64,000 bases of DNA from Bombus terrestris. Its lineage: Eukaryota > Arthropoda > Insecta > Hymenoptera > Apidae. The DNA is taken from contig NW_025963551.1 in the NCBI RefSeq assembly GCF_910591885.1, positions 124,001 to 188,000 of the forward strand. The letters are read 5' to 3'. Below the pieces are notes generated by a model. It was given only the letters and a program-made list of their open reading frames with translations. It did no database searches and was not told the origin of the DNA. Made by a program: the position numbers and the translations under genes. The stretch's first letter is position 1. Every line of letters starts with the position of its first letter. Below are positions 1-10,860 of this stretch, piece by piece.

Positions 1-649
1 ACAACCGATCCGACACGTTCGCAAATTTGAAATTAGTCGCCTCCTTATCGGATAACGAACGCAAGAGGGATTGGTTTTAGGTTAGGCTATAGTTATCGGG
101 CGAGCACAGGGAGCGCGGGACGCGTAAGGGTGTGTCACAAACCAACGGTTTGTCACATAGGGTCATTGAAATATTCGCACCAGCCCCAGGAGTCGGAAAT
201 CTTTATCGCGTTGCCTACCGACAAAAGTTTGCAGTTTATCAATAGTTTTACATAAATAGTAATATTTCCACATAGTACTGTGCAACCGTAAGGTCCGAAA
301 TCGCTGACAAATTGAGGTAATAACAGGAAATATATGCAGGACAATATGAGGTATATGTATAGCTTGGAAATTGTAATCGTTGCTCGCTCGCTCCGCTCGC
401 TCGTAAGAATCTAGTCCAACCTCACAACCGATCCGACACGTTCGCAAATTTGAAGTTAGTCCCCTCCTTATCGGATAACGAAAGCAAGAGGGATTGGTTT
501 TAGGTTAGGCTATAGTTATTGGGCGAGCACAGGGAGCGAGGGACGCGTAAGGGTGTGTCACAAACCAACGGTTTGTCACATAGGGTCATTGAAATATTCG
601 CACCAGCCCGAGGAGTCGGAAGTCTTTATCGCGTTGCCTACCGACAAAA

Positions 650-800
650 GTTTGCAGTTTATCAATAGTTTTACATAAATAGTAATATTTCCACATAGTA
701 CGGTGCAACGTAAGGTCCGAAATCGCTGACAAATTGAGGTAATAACAGGAAATATATGCAGGACAATATGAGGTATATGTATAGCTTGGAAATTGTAATC
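650..800 (+). other. AT-rich segment of the monomer
   Basis: This part of the reference monomer is rich in A and T and includes ataaatagtaatattt and aaatatatgc. It holds several alternative states across the array. One pair is tttatcaatagtttt versus tatatcaatatttgt. Others are taatatttccacatag versus taatattttcacacag, and a three-way choice after atatgc (aaggcaatat, aggacaatat or acggcaccat). A one-base insertion state, cagttgcaac instead of cagtgcaac or cggtgcaac, makes monomers 423 bp long. No promoter or gene is claimed here. Confidence 0.75.
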
Positions 801-803
801 GTT

Positions 804-825
804 GCTCGCTCGCTCCGCTCGCTCG
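804..825 (+). other. GC block B: GCTC-rich short-period motif
   Basis: A 22-bp run of GCTC units with one interruption (ctccgctc) in the reference monomer, present in every monomer. Its commonest alternative state is gatcgctcgctcccctcg (for example 2915-2932). Degenerate versions include ctctctcgg (about 7573) and ctcgaaccgctcg (about 38803 and 46827). On the opposite strand it reads as GAGC units matching GC block A, which makes it one arm of a long-range inverted repeat. It is the most strongly microsatellite-like part of the monomer. Confidence 0.85.
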
Positions 826-866
826 TAAGAATCTAGTCCAACCTCACAACCGATCCGACACGTTCG

Positions 867-874
867 CAAATTTG
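867..874 (+). other. CAAATTTG perfect palindrome in a conserved stretch
   Basis: An 8-bp perfect palindrome inside the conserved string cacgttcgcaaatttgaa. Nearly every monomer keeps it. Exceptions are rare: aaattagaa at about 40975, 48154 and 57442, aaatatgaa at about 54906 and 55328, caaaattgaa at about 39284, and gctaatttgaa in some monomers (for example 7619). Its function is unknown. Conservation beyond the neighbouring variable segments could mean protein binding or simply a recent common origin. Confidence 0.6.
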
Positions 875-889
875 AAGTTAGTCCCCTCC

Positions 890-900
890 TTATCGGATAA
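890..900 (+). other. TTATCGGATAA palindrome (junction state 1)
   Basis: Perfect 5-bp arms (TTATC and GATAA) flank a central G. This is one of two mutually exclusive states of the segment between the palindrome and the TTAGG dimer. State 1 continues as acgaa with variants gcaag, acaag or ggaag, then aggga. State 2 reads ttatcgaatggcgaacg followed by taagagatatt (for example 12291-12312) and abolishes the palindrome. A later recombinant, gaatggcgaacgtaagagggatt, occurs near 34670 and 42694. Confidence 0.75.
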
Positions 901-921
901 CGAAAGCAAGAGGGATTGGTT

Positions 922-931
922 TTAGGTTAGG
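922..931 (+). other. Embedded TTAGGTTAGG dimer (insect-type telomere unit)
   Basis: Two perfect copies of TTAGG lie inside ttttaggttaggctatag. The second copy and the following gct are kept in almost every monomer. The first copy is occasionally broken, for example gtaggttagg near 2609 and 5141 and ctaggttagg near 49894. The flank varies (gtttt, gtctt, gattt, gggtt) while the dimer itself stays. (TTAGG)n is the established telomere repeat of many arthropods. Two units in a satellite could be chance, descent from telomeric sequence, or a binding site. Confidence 0.7.
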
Positions 932-942
932 CTATAGTTATC

Positions 943-964
943 GGGCGAGCACAGGGAGCGAGGG
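943..964 (+). other. GC block A, state i
   Basis: The string gggcgagcacagggagcg followed by aggg. Block A has three main states across the array. State i (here) is followed by acgcgtaaggg. State ii is atcgatcgagcgcagcgagc (for example 3051-3070), followed by gagggacgcataaagg. State iii is ttcaagcgagcgcagcgagc (for example 12337-12356), followed by gagggtcgcgtaaagg. States ii and iii are near-perfect inverted copies of block B; state i is a degenerate form. The state normally travels with the state of the adjoining dyad. Confidence 0.8.
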
Positions 965-977
965 ACGCGTAAGGGTG

Positions 978-1002
978 TGTCACAAACCAACGGTTTGTCA
1001 CA
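978..1002 (+). other. 25-bp imperfect dyad
   Basis: Arms tgtcacaaacc (978-988) and ggtttgtcaca (992-1002) around the 3-base loop aac pair at 10 of 11 positions, with one C:C mismatch. The form here goes with GC block A state i. The other forms pair less well: caaatcatcggtttggcaca (with state ii) and caaaccaacggtttggcact (with state iii). This could be a protein-binding operator-like site or a hairpin. A 2-bp deletion just 5' of it (aggtgtcacaaatc, for example about 3930, 6462, 17860 and 22081) shortens some monomers. Confidence 0.75.
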
Positions 1003-2399
1003 TAGGGTCATTGAAATATTCGCACCAGCCCCAGGAGCCGGAAGTCTTTATCGAATTGCGTACTGACAAAAGTTTACAGTATATCAATATTTGTACATAA
1101 ATAGTAATATTTTCGCACAGTAGAATGCAACATGAGGTCCGAAATCGCTGACAAATTGAGGTAATAATAGGAAATATATGCAGGACAATATAAGATATAT
1201 GTATAGCTTGGAAATTGTAATCGTTGATCGCTCGCTCCCCCCGCTCGTAATAATCTAGTGCAACCTCACAACCGATCCGACACGTTCGCAAATTTGAAAT
1301 TAGTCGCCTCCTTATCGGATAACGAACACAAGAGCGATTGGTTTTAGGTTAGGCTATAGTTATCGGGCGAGCACAGGGAGCGAGGGACGCATAAAGGTGT
1401 GGCACAAATCATCGGATTGGCACATAGGGACATTGAAATATTCGCACCTGCCCGAGGAGTAGGAAGTCTTTATCGAGTTGCCTACTGACAAAAGTTTACA
1501 GTTTATCAATAGTTTTACATAAATAGTAATATTTCCACATAGTACAGTTGCAACGTGAGGTCCGAAATCGCTGACAAATAAAGGTAATAACAGGAAATAT
1601 ATGCTCGGCACCATAAGGTATATGTATAGCTTGGAAATTGTAATCGTTGCTGGCTCGCTCCGCTCGCTCGTAAGAATCTAGTCCAACCTCACAACCGATC
1701 CGACACGTTCGCAAATTTGAAATTAGTCGCCTCCTTATCGGATAACGAACGCAAGAGGGATTGGTTTTAGGTTAGGCTATAGTTATCGGGCGAGCACAGG
1801 GAGCGAGGGACGCGTAAGGGTGTGTCACAAACCAACGGTTTGTCACATAGGGTCATTGAAATATTCGCACCAGCCCGAGGAGTCGGAAGTCTTTATCGCG
1901 TTGCCTACCGACAAAAGTTTACAGTTTATCAATAGTTTTACATTAATAGTAATATTTCCACATAGTACGGTGCAACGTAAGGTCCGAAATCGCTGACAAA
2001 TTGAGGTAATAACAGGAAATATATGCACGGCACCATAAGGTATATGTATAGCTTGGAAATTGTTATCGTTGCTCGATCGCTCCGCTCGCTCGTAAGAATC
2101 TAGTCCAACCTCACAACCGATCCGACACGTTCGCAAATTTGAAATTAGTCGCCTCCTTATCGGATAACGAACGGAAGAGGGATTGGTCTTAGGTTAGGCT
2201 ATAGTTATCGGGCGAGCACAGGGAGCGAGGGACGCGTAAGGGTGTGTCACAAACCAACGGTTTGTCACATAGGGTCATTGAAATATTCGCACCAGCCCCA
2301 GGAGCCGGAAGTCTTTATCGAATTGCCTACAGACAAAAGTTTACAGTATATCAATATTTGTACATAAATAGTAATATTTTCACACAGTACAGTGCAACG

Positions 2400-5300
2400 T
2401 GAGGTCCGAAATCGCTGACAAATTGAGGTAATAACAGGAAATATATGCAAGGCAATATAAGGTATATGTATAGCTTGGAAATTGTAATCGTTGCTCGCTC
2501 GCTCCGCTCGCTCGTAAGAATCTAGTCCAACCTCCCAACCGATCCGACACGTTCGCAAATTTGAAATTAGTCCCCTCCTTATCGAATGGCGAACGTAAGA
2601 GATATTGGTTGTAGGTTAGGCTGTAGTTTTCAAGCGAGCGCAGCAAGCGAGGGACGCATAAAGGTGTGTCAGAAACCAACGGTTTGGCACTTAGGGACAT
2701 TGAAATATTCGCACCAGCCCGAGGAGTCGGAAGTCTTTATCGCGTTGCCTACTGACAAAAGTTTACAGTTTATCAATAGTTTTACATAAATGGTAATATT
2801 TTCACACAGTACAATGCAACGTGAGGTCCGAAATCGCTGACAAATTGAGGTAATAATAGGAAATATATGCAGGACAATATAAGATATATGTATAGCTTGG
2901 AAATTGTAATCGTTGATCGCTCGCTCCCCTCGCTCGTAAGAATCTAGTGCAACCTCACAACCGATCCGACACGTTCGCAAATTTGAAATTAGTCGCCTCC
3001 TTATCGGATAACGAACACAAGAGGGATTGGTTTTAGGTTAGGCTATAGTTATCGATCGAGCGCAGCGAGCGAGGGACGCATAAAGGTGTGTCACAAATCA
3101 TCCGTTTGGCACATAGGGACAATGAAATATTCGCACCTGCCCGAGGAGTAGGAAGTCTTTATCGAGTTGCCTACTGACAAAAGTTTACAGTTTATCAATA
3201 GTTTTACATAAATAGTAATATTTCCACATAGTACAGTTGCAACGTGAGGTCCGAAATCGCTGACAAATAAAGGTAATAACAGGAAATATATGCTCGGCAC
3301 CATAAGGTATATGTATAGCTTGGAAATTGTAATCGTTGCTCGCTCGCTCCGCTCGCTCGTGAGAATCTTGTCCAACCTCACAACCGATCCGACACGTTGG
3401 CAAATTTGAAATTAGTCGCCTCCTTATCGGATAACGAACGCAAGAGGGATTGGTTTTAGGTTAGGCTATAGTTATCGGGCGAGCACAGGGAGCGAGGGAC
3501 GCGTAAGTGTGTGTCACAAACCAACGGTTTGTCACATAGGGTCATTGAAATATTCGCACCAGCCCGAGGAGTCGGAAGTCTTTATCGCGTTGCCTACCGA
3601 CAAAAGTTTACAGTTTATCAATAGTTTTACATTAATAGTAATATTTCCACATAGTACGGTGCAACGTAAGGTCCGAAATCGCTGACAAATTGAGGTAATA
3701 ACAGGAAATATATGCAGGACAGTGTAAGGTTTATGTATAGCTTGGAAATTGTAATCGTTGCTCGCTCGCTCCGCTCGCTCGTAAGAATCTAGTCCAACCT
3801 CCCAACCGATCCGACACATTCGCAAATTTGAAATTAGTCCCCTCCTTATCGGATAACGAACACAAGAGGGATAGGTTTTAGGTTAGGCTATAGTTATCGA
3901 TCGAGCGCAGCGAGCGAGGGACGCATAAAGGTGTCACAAATCATCGGTTTGGCACATAGGGACATTGAAATATTCGCACCAGCCCGAGGAGTCGGAAGTC
4001 TTTATCGAGTTGCCTACTGACAAAAGTTTACAGTTTATAAATAGTTTTACATAAATAGTAATATTTCCACACAGTACAGTTGCAACGTGAGGTCCGAAAT
4101 CGCTGACAAATTAAGGTAATAACAGGAAATATATGCACGGCACCATAAGGTATATGTATAGCTTGGAAATTGTTATCGTTGCTCGATCGCTCCGCTCGCT
4201 CGTAAGAATCTAGTCCAACCTCACAACCGATCCGACACGTTCGCAAATTTGAAATTACTCGCCTCCTTATCGGATAACGAACGGAAGAGGGATTGGTCTT
4301 AGGTTAGGCTATAGTTATCGGGCGAGCACAGGGAGCGAGGGACGCGTAAGGGTGTGTCACAAACCAACGGTTTGTCACATAGGGTCATTGAAATATTCGC
4401 ACCAGCCTCAGGAGCCGGAAGTCTTTATCGAATTGCCTACAGACAAAAGTTTACAGTATATCAATATTTGTACATAAATAGTAATATTTTCACACAGTAC
4501 AGTGCAACGTGAGGTCCGAAATCGCTGACAAATTGAGGTAATAACAGGAAATATATGCAAGGCAATATAAGGTATATGTATAGCTTGGAAATTGTAATCG
4601 TTGCTCGCTCGCTCCGCTCGCTCGTAAGAATCTAGTCCAACCTCCCAACCGATCCGACACGTTCGCAAATTTGAAATTAGTCGCCTCATTATCGAATGGT
4701 GAACGTAAGAGATATTGGTTTTAGGTTAGGCTGTAGTTTTCAAGCGAGCGCAGCAAGCGAGGGACGCATAAAGGTGTGTCACAAACCAACGGTTTGGCAC
4801 TTAGGGACATTGAAATATTCGCACCAGCCCGAGGAGTCGGAAGTCTTTATCGCGTTGCCTACTGACAAAAGTTTACAGTTTATCAATAGTTTTACATAAA
4901 TAGTAATATTTTCACATAGTACGGTGCAACGTGAGGTCCGAAATCGCTAACAAATTGAGGTAATAACAGGAAATATATGCAAGGCAATATAAGGTATATG
5001 TATAGCTTGGAAATTGTAATCGTTGCTCGCTCGCTCCGCTCGCTCGTAAGAATCTAGTCCAACCTCCCAACCGATCCGACACGTTGGCAAATTTGAAATT
5101 AGTCCCCTCCTTATCGAATGGCGAACGTAAGAGATATTGGTTGTAGGTTAGGCTGTAGTTTTCAAGCGAGCGCAGCAAGCGAGGGACGCATAAAGGTGTG
5201 TCAGAAACCAACGGTTTGGCACTTAGGGACATTGAAATATTCGCACCAGCCCGAGGAGTCGGAAGTCTTTATCGCGTTGCCTACTGACAAAAGTTTACAG

Positions 5301-8300
5301 TTTATCAATAGTTTTACATAAATGGTAATATTTTCACACAGTACAATGCAACGTGAGGTCCGAAATCGCTGACAAATTGAGGTAATAATAGGAAATATAT
5401 GCAGGACAATATAAGATATATGTATAGCTTGGAAATTGTAATCGTTGATCGCTCGCTCCCCTCGCTCGTAAGAATCTAGTGCAACCTCACAACCGATCCG
5501 ACACGTTCGCAAATTTGAAATTAGTCGCCTCCTTATCGGATAACGAACACAAGAGGGATTGGTTTTAGGTTAGGCTATAGTTATCGATCGAGCGCAGCGA
5601 GCGAGGGACGCATAAAGGTGTGTCACAAATCATCCGTTTGGCACATAGGGACAATGAAATATTCGCACCTGCCCGAGGAGTAGGAAGTCTTTATCGAGTT
5701 GCCTACTGACAAAAGTTTACAGTTTATCAATAGTTTTACATAAATAGTAATATTTCCACATAGTACAGTTGCAACGTGAGGTCCGAAATCGCTGACAAAT
5801 AAAGGTAATAACAGGAAATATATGCTCGGCACCATAAGGTATATGTATAGCTTGGAAATTGTAATCGTTGCTCGCTCGCTCCGCTCGCTCGTGAGAATCT
5901 TGTCCAACCTCACAACCGATCCGACACGTTGGCAAATTTGAAATTAGTCGCCTCCTTATCGGATAACGAACGCAAGAGGGATTGGTTTTAGGTTAGGCTA
6001 TAGTTATCGGGCGAGCACAGGGAGCGAGGGACGCGTAAGTGTGTGTCACAAACCAACGGTTTGTCACATAGGGTCATTGAAATATTCGCACCAGCCCGAG
6101 GAGTCGGAAGTCTTTATCGCGTTGCCTACCGACAAAAGTTTACAGTTTATCAATAGTTTTACATTAATAGTAATATTTCCACATAGTACGGTGCAACGTA
6201 AGGTCCGAAATCGCTGACAAATTGAGGTAATAACAGGAAATATATGCAGGACAGTGTAAGGTTTATGTATAGCTTGGAAATTGTAATCGTTGCTCGCTCG
6301 CTCCGCTCGCTCGTAAGAATCTAGTCCAACCTCCCAACCGATCCGACACATTCGCAAATTTGAAATTAGTCCCCTCCTTATCGGATAACGAACACAAGAG
6401 GGATAGGTTTTAGGTTAGGCTATAGTTATCGATCGAGCGCAGCGAGCGAGGGACGCATAAAGGTGTCACAAATCATCGGTTTGGCACATAGGGACATTGA
6501 AATATTCGCACCAGCCCGAGGAGTCGGAAGTCTTTATCGAGTTGCCTACTGACAAAAGTTTACAGTTTATAAATAGTTTTACATAAATAGTAATATTTCC
6601 ACACAGTACAGTTGCAACGTGAGGTCCGAAATCGCTGACAAATTAAGGTAATAACAGGAAATATATGCACGGCACCATAAGGTATATGTATAGCTTGGAA
6701 ATTGTTATCGTTGCTCGATCGCTCCGCTCGCTCGTAAGAATCTAGTCCAACCTCACAACCGATCCGACACGTTCGCAAATTTGAAATTACTCGCCTCCTT
6801 ATCGGATAACGAACGGAAGAGGGATTGGTCTTAGGTTAGGCTATAGTTATCGGGCGAGCACAGGGAGCGAGGGACGCGTAAGGGTGTGTCACAAACCAAC
6901 GGTTTGTCACATAGGGTCATTGAAATATTCGCACCAGCCTCAGGAGCCGGAAGTCTTTATCGAATTGCCTACAGACAAAAGTTTACAGTATATCAATATT
7001 TGTACATAAATAGTAATATTTTCACACAGTACAGTGCAACGTGAGGTCCGAAATCGCTGACAAATTGAGGTAATAACAGGAAATATATGCAAGGCAATAT
7101 AAGGTATATGTATAGCTTGGAAATTGTAATCGTTGCTCGCTCGCTCCGCTCGCTCGTAAGAATCTAGTCCAACCTCCCAACCGATCCGACACGTTCGCAA
7201 ATTTGAAATTAGTCGCCTCATTATCGAATGGTGAACGTAAGAGATATTGGTTTTAGGTTAGGCTGTAGTTTTCAAGCGAGCGCAGCAAGCGAGGGACGCA
7301 TAAAGGTGTGTCACAAACCAACGGTTTGGCACTTAGGGACATTGAAATATTCGCACCAGCCCGAGGAGTCGGAAGTCTTTATCGCGTTGCCTACTGACAA
7401 AAGTTTACAGTTTATCAATAGTTTTACATAAATAGTAATATTTTCACATAGTACGGTGCAACGTGAGGTCCGAAATCGCTAACAAATTGAGGTAATAACA
7501 GGAAATATATGCAAGGCAATATAAGGTATATGTATAGCTTGGAAATTGTAATCGTTGCTCGCTCGCTCCGCTCTCTCGGAAGAATCTAGTCCAACCTCAC
7601 AACCGATCCGACACGTTCGCTAATTTGAAGTTTGTCCCCTCCTTATCGGATAACGAAAGCAAGAGGGATTGGTTTTAGGTTAGGCTATAGTTATCGGGCG
7701 AGCACAGGGAGCGAGGGACGCGTAAGGGTGTGTCACAAACCAACGGTTTGTCACATAGGGTCATTGAAATATTCGCACTAGCCCCAGGAGCCGGAAGTCT
7801 TTATCGAATTGCGTACTGACAAAAGTTTACAGTATATCAATATTTGTACATAAATAGTAATATTTTCACACAGTACAATGCAACGTGAGGTCCGAAATCG
7901 CTGACAAATTGAGGTAATAATAGGAAATATATGCAGGACAATATAAGATATATGTATAGCTTGGAAATTGTAATCGTTGATCGCTCGCTCCCCTCGCTCG
8001 TAAGAATCTAGTGCAACCTCACAACCGATCCGACACGTTCGCAAATTTGAAATTAGTCGCCTCCTTATCGGATAACGAACACAAGAAGGATTGGTTTTAG
8101 GTTAGGCTATAGTTATCGAACGAGCGCAGCGAGCGAGGGACGCATAAAGGTGTGTCACAAATCATAGGTTTGGCACATAGGGACATTGAAATATTCGCAC
8201 ATGCCCGAGGAGTAGTAAGTCTTTATCGAGTTGCCTACTGACAAAAGTTTACAGTTTATCAATAGTTTTACATAAATAGTAATATTTCCACATAGTACAG

Positions 8301-10860
8301 TTGCAACGTGAGGTCCGAAATCGCTGACAAATAAAGGTAATAACAGGAAATATATGCTCGGCACCATAAGGTATATGTATAGCTTGGAAATTGTAATCGT
8401 TGCTCGCTCGCTCCGCTCGCTCGTGAGAATCTTGTCCAACCTCACAACCGATCCGACACGTTGGCAAATTTGAAATTAGTCGCCTCCTTATCGGATAACG
8501 AACGCAAGAGGGATTGGTTTTAGGTTAGGCTATAGTTATCGGGCGAGCACAGGGAGCGAGGGACGCGTAAGTGTGTGTCACAAACCAACGGTTTGTCACA
8601 TAGGGTCATTGAAATATTCGCACCAGCCCGAGGAGTCGGAAGTCTTTATCGCGTTGCCTACCGACAAAAGTTTACAGTTTATCAATAGTTTTACATTAAT
8701 AGTAATATTTCCACATAGTACGGTGCAACGTAAGGTCCGAAATCGCTGACAAATTGAGGTAATAACAGGAAATATATGCAGGACAGTGTAAGGTTTATGT
8801 ATAGCTTGGAAATTGTAATCGTTGCTCGCTCGCTCCGCTCGCTCGTAAGAATCTAGTCCAACCTCCCAACCGATCCGACACATTCGCAAATTTGAAATTA
8901 GTCCCCTCCTTATCGGATAACGAACACAAGAGGGATAGGTTTTAGGTTAGGCTATAGTTATCGATCGAGCGCAGCGAGCGAGGGACGCATAAAGGTGTCA
9001 CAAATCATCGGTTTGGCACATAGGGACATTGAAATATTCGCACCAGCCCGAGGAGTCGGAAGTCTTTATCGAGTTGCCTACTGACAAAAGTTTACAGTTT
9101 ATAAATAGTTTTACATAAATAGTAATATTTCCACACAGTACAGTTGCAACGTGAGGTCCGAAATCGCTGACAAATTAAGGTAATAACAGGAAATATATGC
9201 ACGGCACCATAAGGTATATGTATAGCTTGGAAATTGTTATCGTTGCTCGATCGCTCCGCTCGCTCGTAAGAATCTAGTCCAACCTCACAACCGATCCGAC
9301 ACGTTCGCAAATTTGAAATTACTCGCCTCCTTATCGGATAACGAACGGAAGAGGGATTGGTCTTAGGTTAGGCTATAGTTATCGGGCGAGCACAGGGAGC
9401 GAGGGACGCGTAAGGGTGTGTCACAAACCAACGGTTTGTCACATAGGGTCATTGAAATATTCGCACCAGCCTCAGGAGCCGGAAGTCTTTATCGAATTGC
9501 CTACAGACAAAAGTTTACAGTATATCAATATTTGTACATAAATAGTAATATTTTCACACAGTACAGTGCAACGTGAGGTCCGAAATCGCTGACAAATTGA
9601 GGTAATAACAGGAAATATATGCAAGGCAATATAAGGTATATGTATAGCTTGGAAATTGTAATCGTTGCTCGCTCGCTCCGCTCGCTCGTAAGAATCTAGT
9701 CCAACCTCCCAACCGATCCGACACGTTCGCAAATTTGAAATTAGTCGCCTCATTATCGAATGGTGAACGTAAGAGATATTGGTTTTAGGTTAGGCTGTAG
9801 TTTTCAAGCGAGCGCAGCAAGCGAGGGACGCATAAAGGTGTGTCACAAACCAACGGTTTGGCACTTAGGGACATTGAAATATTCGCACCAGCCCGAGGAG
9901 TCGGAAGTCTTTATCGCGTTGCCTACTGACAAAAGTTTACAGTTTATCAATAGTTTTACATAAATAGTAATATTTTCACATAGTACGGTGCAACGTGAGG
10001 TCCGAAATCGCTAACAAATTGAGGTAATAACAGGAAATATATGCAAGGCAATATAAGGTATATGTATAGCTTGGAAATTGTAATCGTTGCTCGCTCGCTC
10101 CGCTCTCTCGGAAGAATCTAGTCCAACCTCACAACCGATCCGACACGTTCGCTAATTTGAAGTTTGTCCCCTCCTTATCGGATAACGAAAGCAAGAGGGA
10201 TTGGTTTTAGGTTAGGCTATAGTTATCGGGCGAGCACAGGGAGCGAGGGACGCGTAAGGGTGTGTCACAAACCAACGGTTTGTCACATAGGGTCATTGAA
10301 ATATTCGCACTAGCCCCAGGAGCCGGAAGTCTTTATCGAATTGCGTACTGACAAAAGTTTACAGTATATCAATATTTGTACATAAATAGTAATATTTTCA
10401 CACAGTACAATGCAACGTGAGGTCCGAAATCGCTGACAAATTGAGGTAATAATAGGAAATATATGCAGGACAATATAAGATATATGTATAGCTTGGAAAT
10501 TGTAATCGTTGATCGCTCGCTCCCCTCGCTCGTAAGAATCTAGTGCAACCTCACAACCGATCCGACACGTTCGCAAATTTGAAATTAGTCGCCTCCTTAT
10601 CGGATAACGAACACAAGAAGGATTGGTTTTAGGTTAGGCTATAGTTATCGAACGAGCGCAGCGAGCGAGGGACGCATAAAGGTGTGTCACAAATCATAGG
10701 TTTGGCACATAGGGACATTGAAATATTCGCACATGCCCGAGGAGTAGTAAGTCTTTATCGAGTTGCCTACTGACAAAAGTTTACAGTTTATCAATAGTTT
10801 TACATAAATAGTAATATTTCCACATAGTACAGTTGCAACGTGAGGTCCGAAATCGCTGAC
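2400..10860 (+). repeat. HOR-1: 6-monomer unit (2532 bp), about three copies
   Basis: Units can be written as 2559-5090, 5091-7622 and 7623-10154, with identity running on to about 10860. Diagnostic monomers repeat at exactly 2532 bp. These include the variant gttggcaaatttg at 3397, 5929 and 8461; ggacagtgtaaggtttatg near 3717, 6249 and 8781; and ttatcgaatggtgaacg at 4690, 7222 and 9754. Units 1 and 2 agree up to about 5040. Units 2 and 3 agree from about 5700 to 8330. Unit 3 and the start of unit 2 differ at one monomer (VKLLI-type versus VQILI-type AT segment near 5320 and 7850), which shows a patch exchanged between them. Confidence 0.88.

Larger units (their letters stand above)
598..1019 (+). 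repeat. Representative 422-bp monomer (reference anatomy)
   Basis: One full period, chosen to show the anatomy. It begins in the conserved string ttcgcac, continues with an AT-rich region (about 650-800), then GC block B (804-825), the CAAATTTG palindrome (867-874), the TTATCGGATAA palindrome (890-900), the TTAGG dimer (922-931), GC block A (943-964) and the 25-bp dyad (978-1002). Hand count over about one period gives about 44% GC and about 28 CpG. Since 422 is not a multiple of three, no reading frame can pass coherently through successive monomers. The start point is a convention; the array gives no natural unit boundary. Confidence 0.9.
1..2400 (+). repeat. Lead-in monomers without a clear HOR
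   Basis: About five and a half monomers of mixed type. The units with landmarks at 447 and 869 are nearly identical neighbours. The unit ending near 1291 carries the aggacaatataagat and tcgctccccccgctcg states with private changes (tttcgcacagtagaatgc). The unit near 1714 carries the cagttgcaac insertion state and gctggctcgctcc. No multi-monomer order seen here recurs at a constant distance downstream over more than about one monomer. Confidence 0.6.

Noticed and set aside
599..616. CENP-B box candidate (ttcgcaccagcccga)
   Set aside because: Against the essential core TTCGnnnnAnnCGGG it matches 7 of 9 fixed bases, and two of the last four are wrong. A partial match of this quality is expected by chance in 422 bp, and many monomers have the weaker ccccagg form.
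655..715. TATA-like promoter in the AT-rich segment
   Set aside because: The tatata-like strings are short, occur in an AT-rich context and vary by class. No gene lies downstream, so a promoter call is not supported.
718..745. Hammerhead ribozyme as in some animal satellites
   Set aside because: The monomer has cgaaatcgctgacaaat, but the conserved CUGANGA core is not matched (ctgacaa), and a gaaa in the right order with flanking stems is missing.
598..1019. Internal 211-bp dimer structure of the monomer
   Set aside because: The two GC blocks are inverted relative to each other and are not half a period apart. I could not find direct similarity between the two halves.
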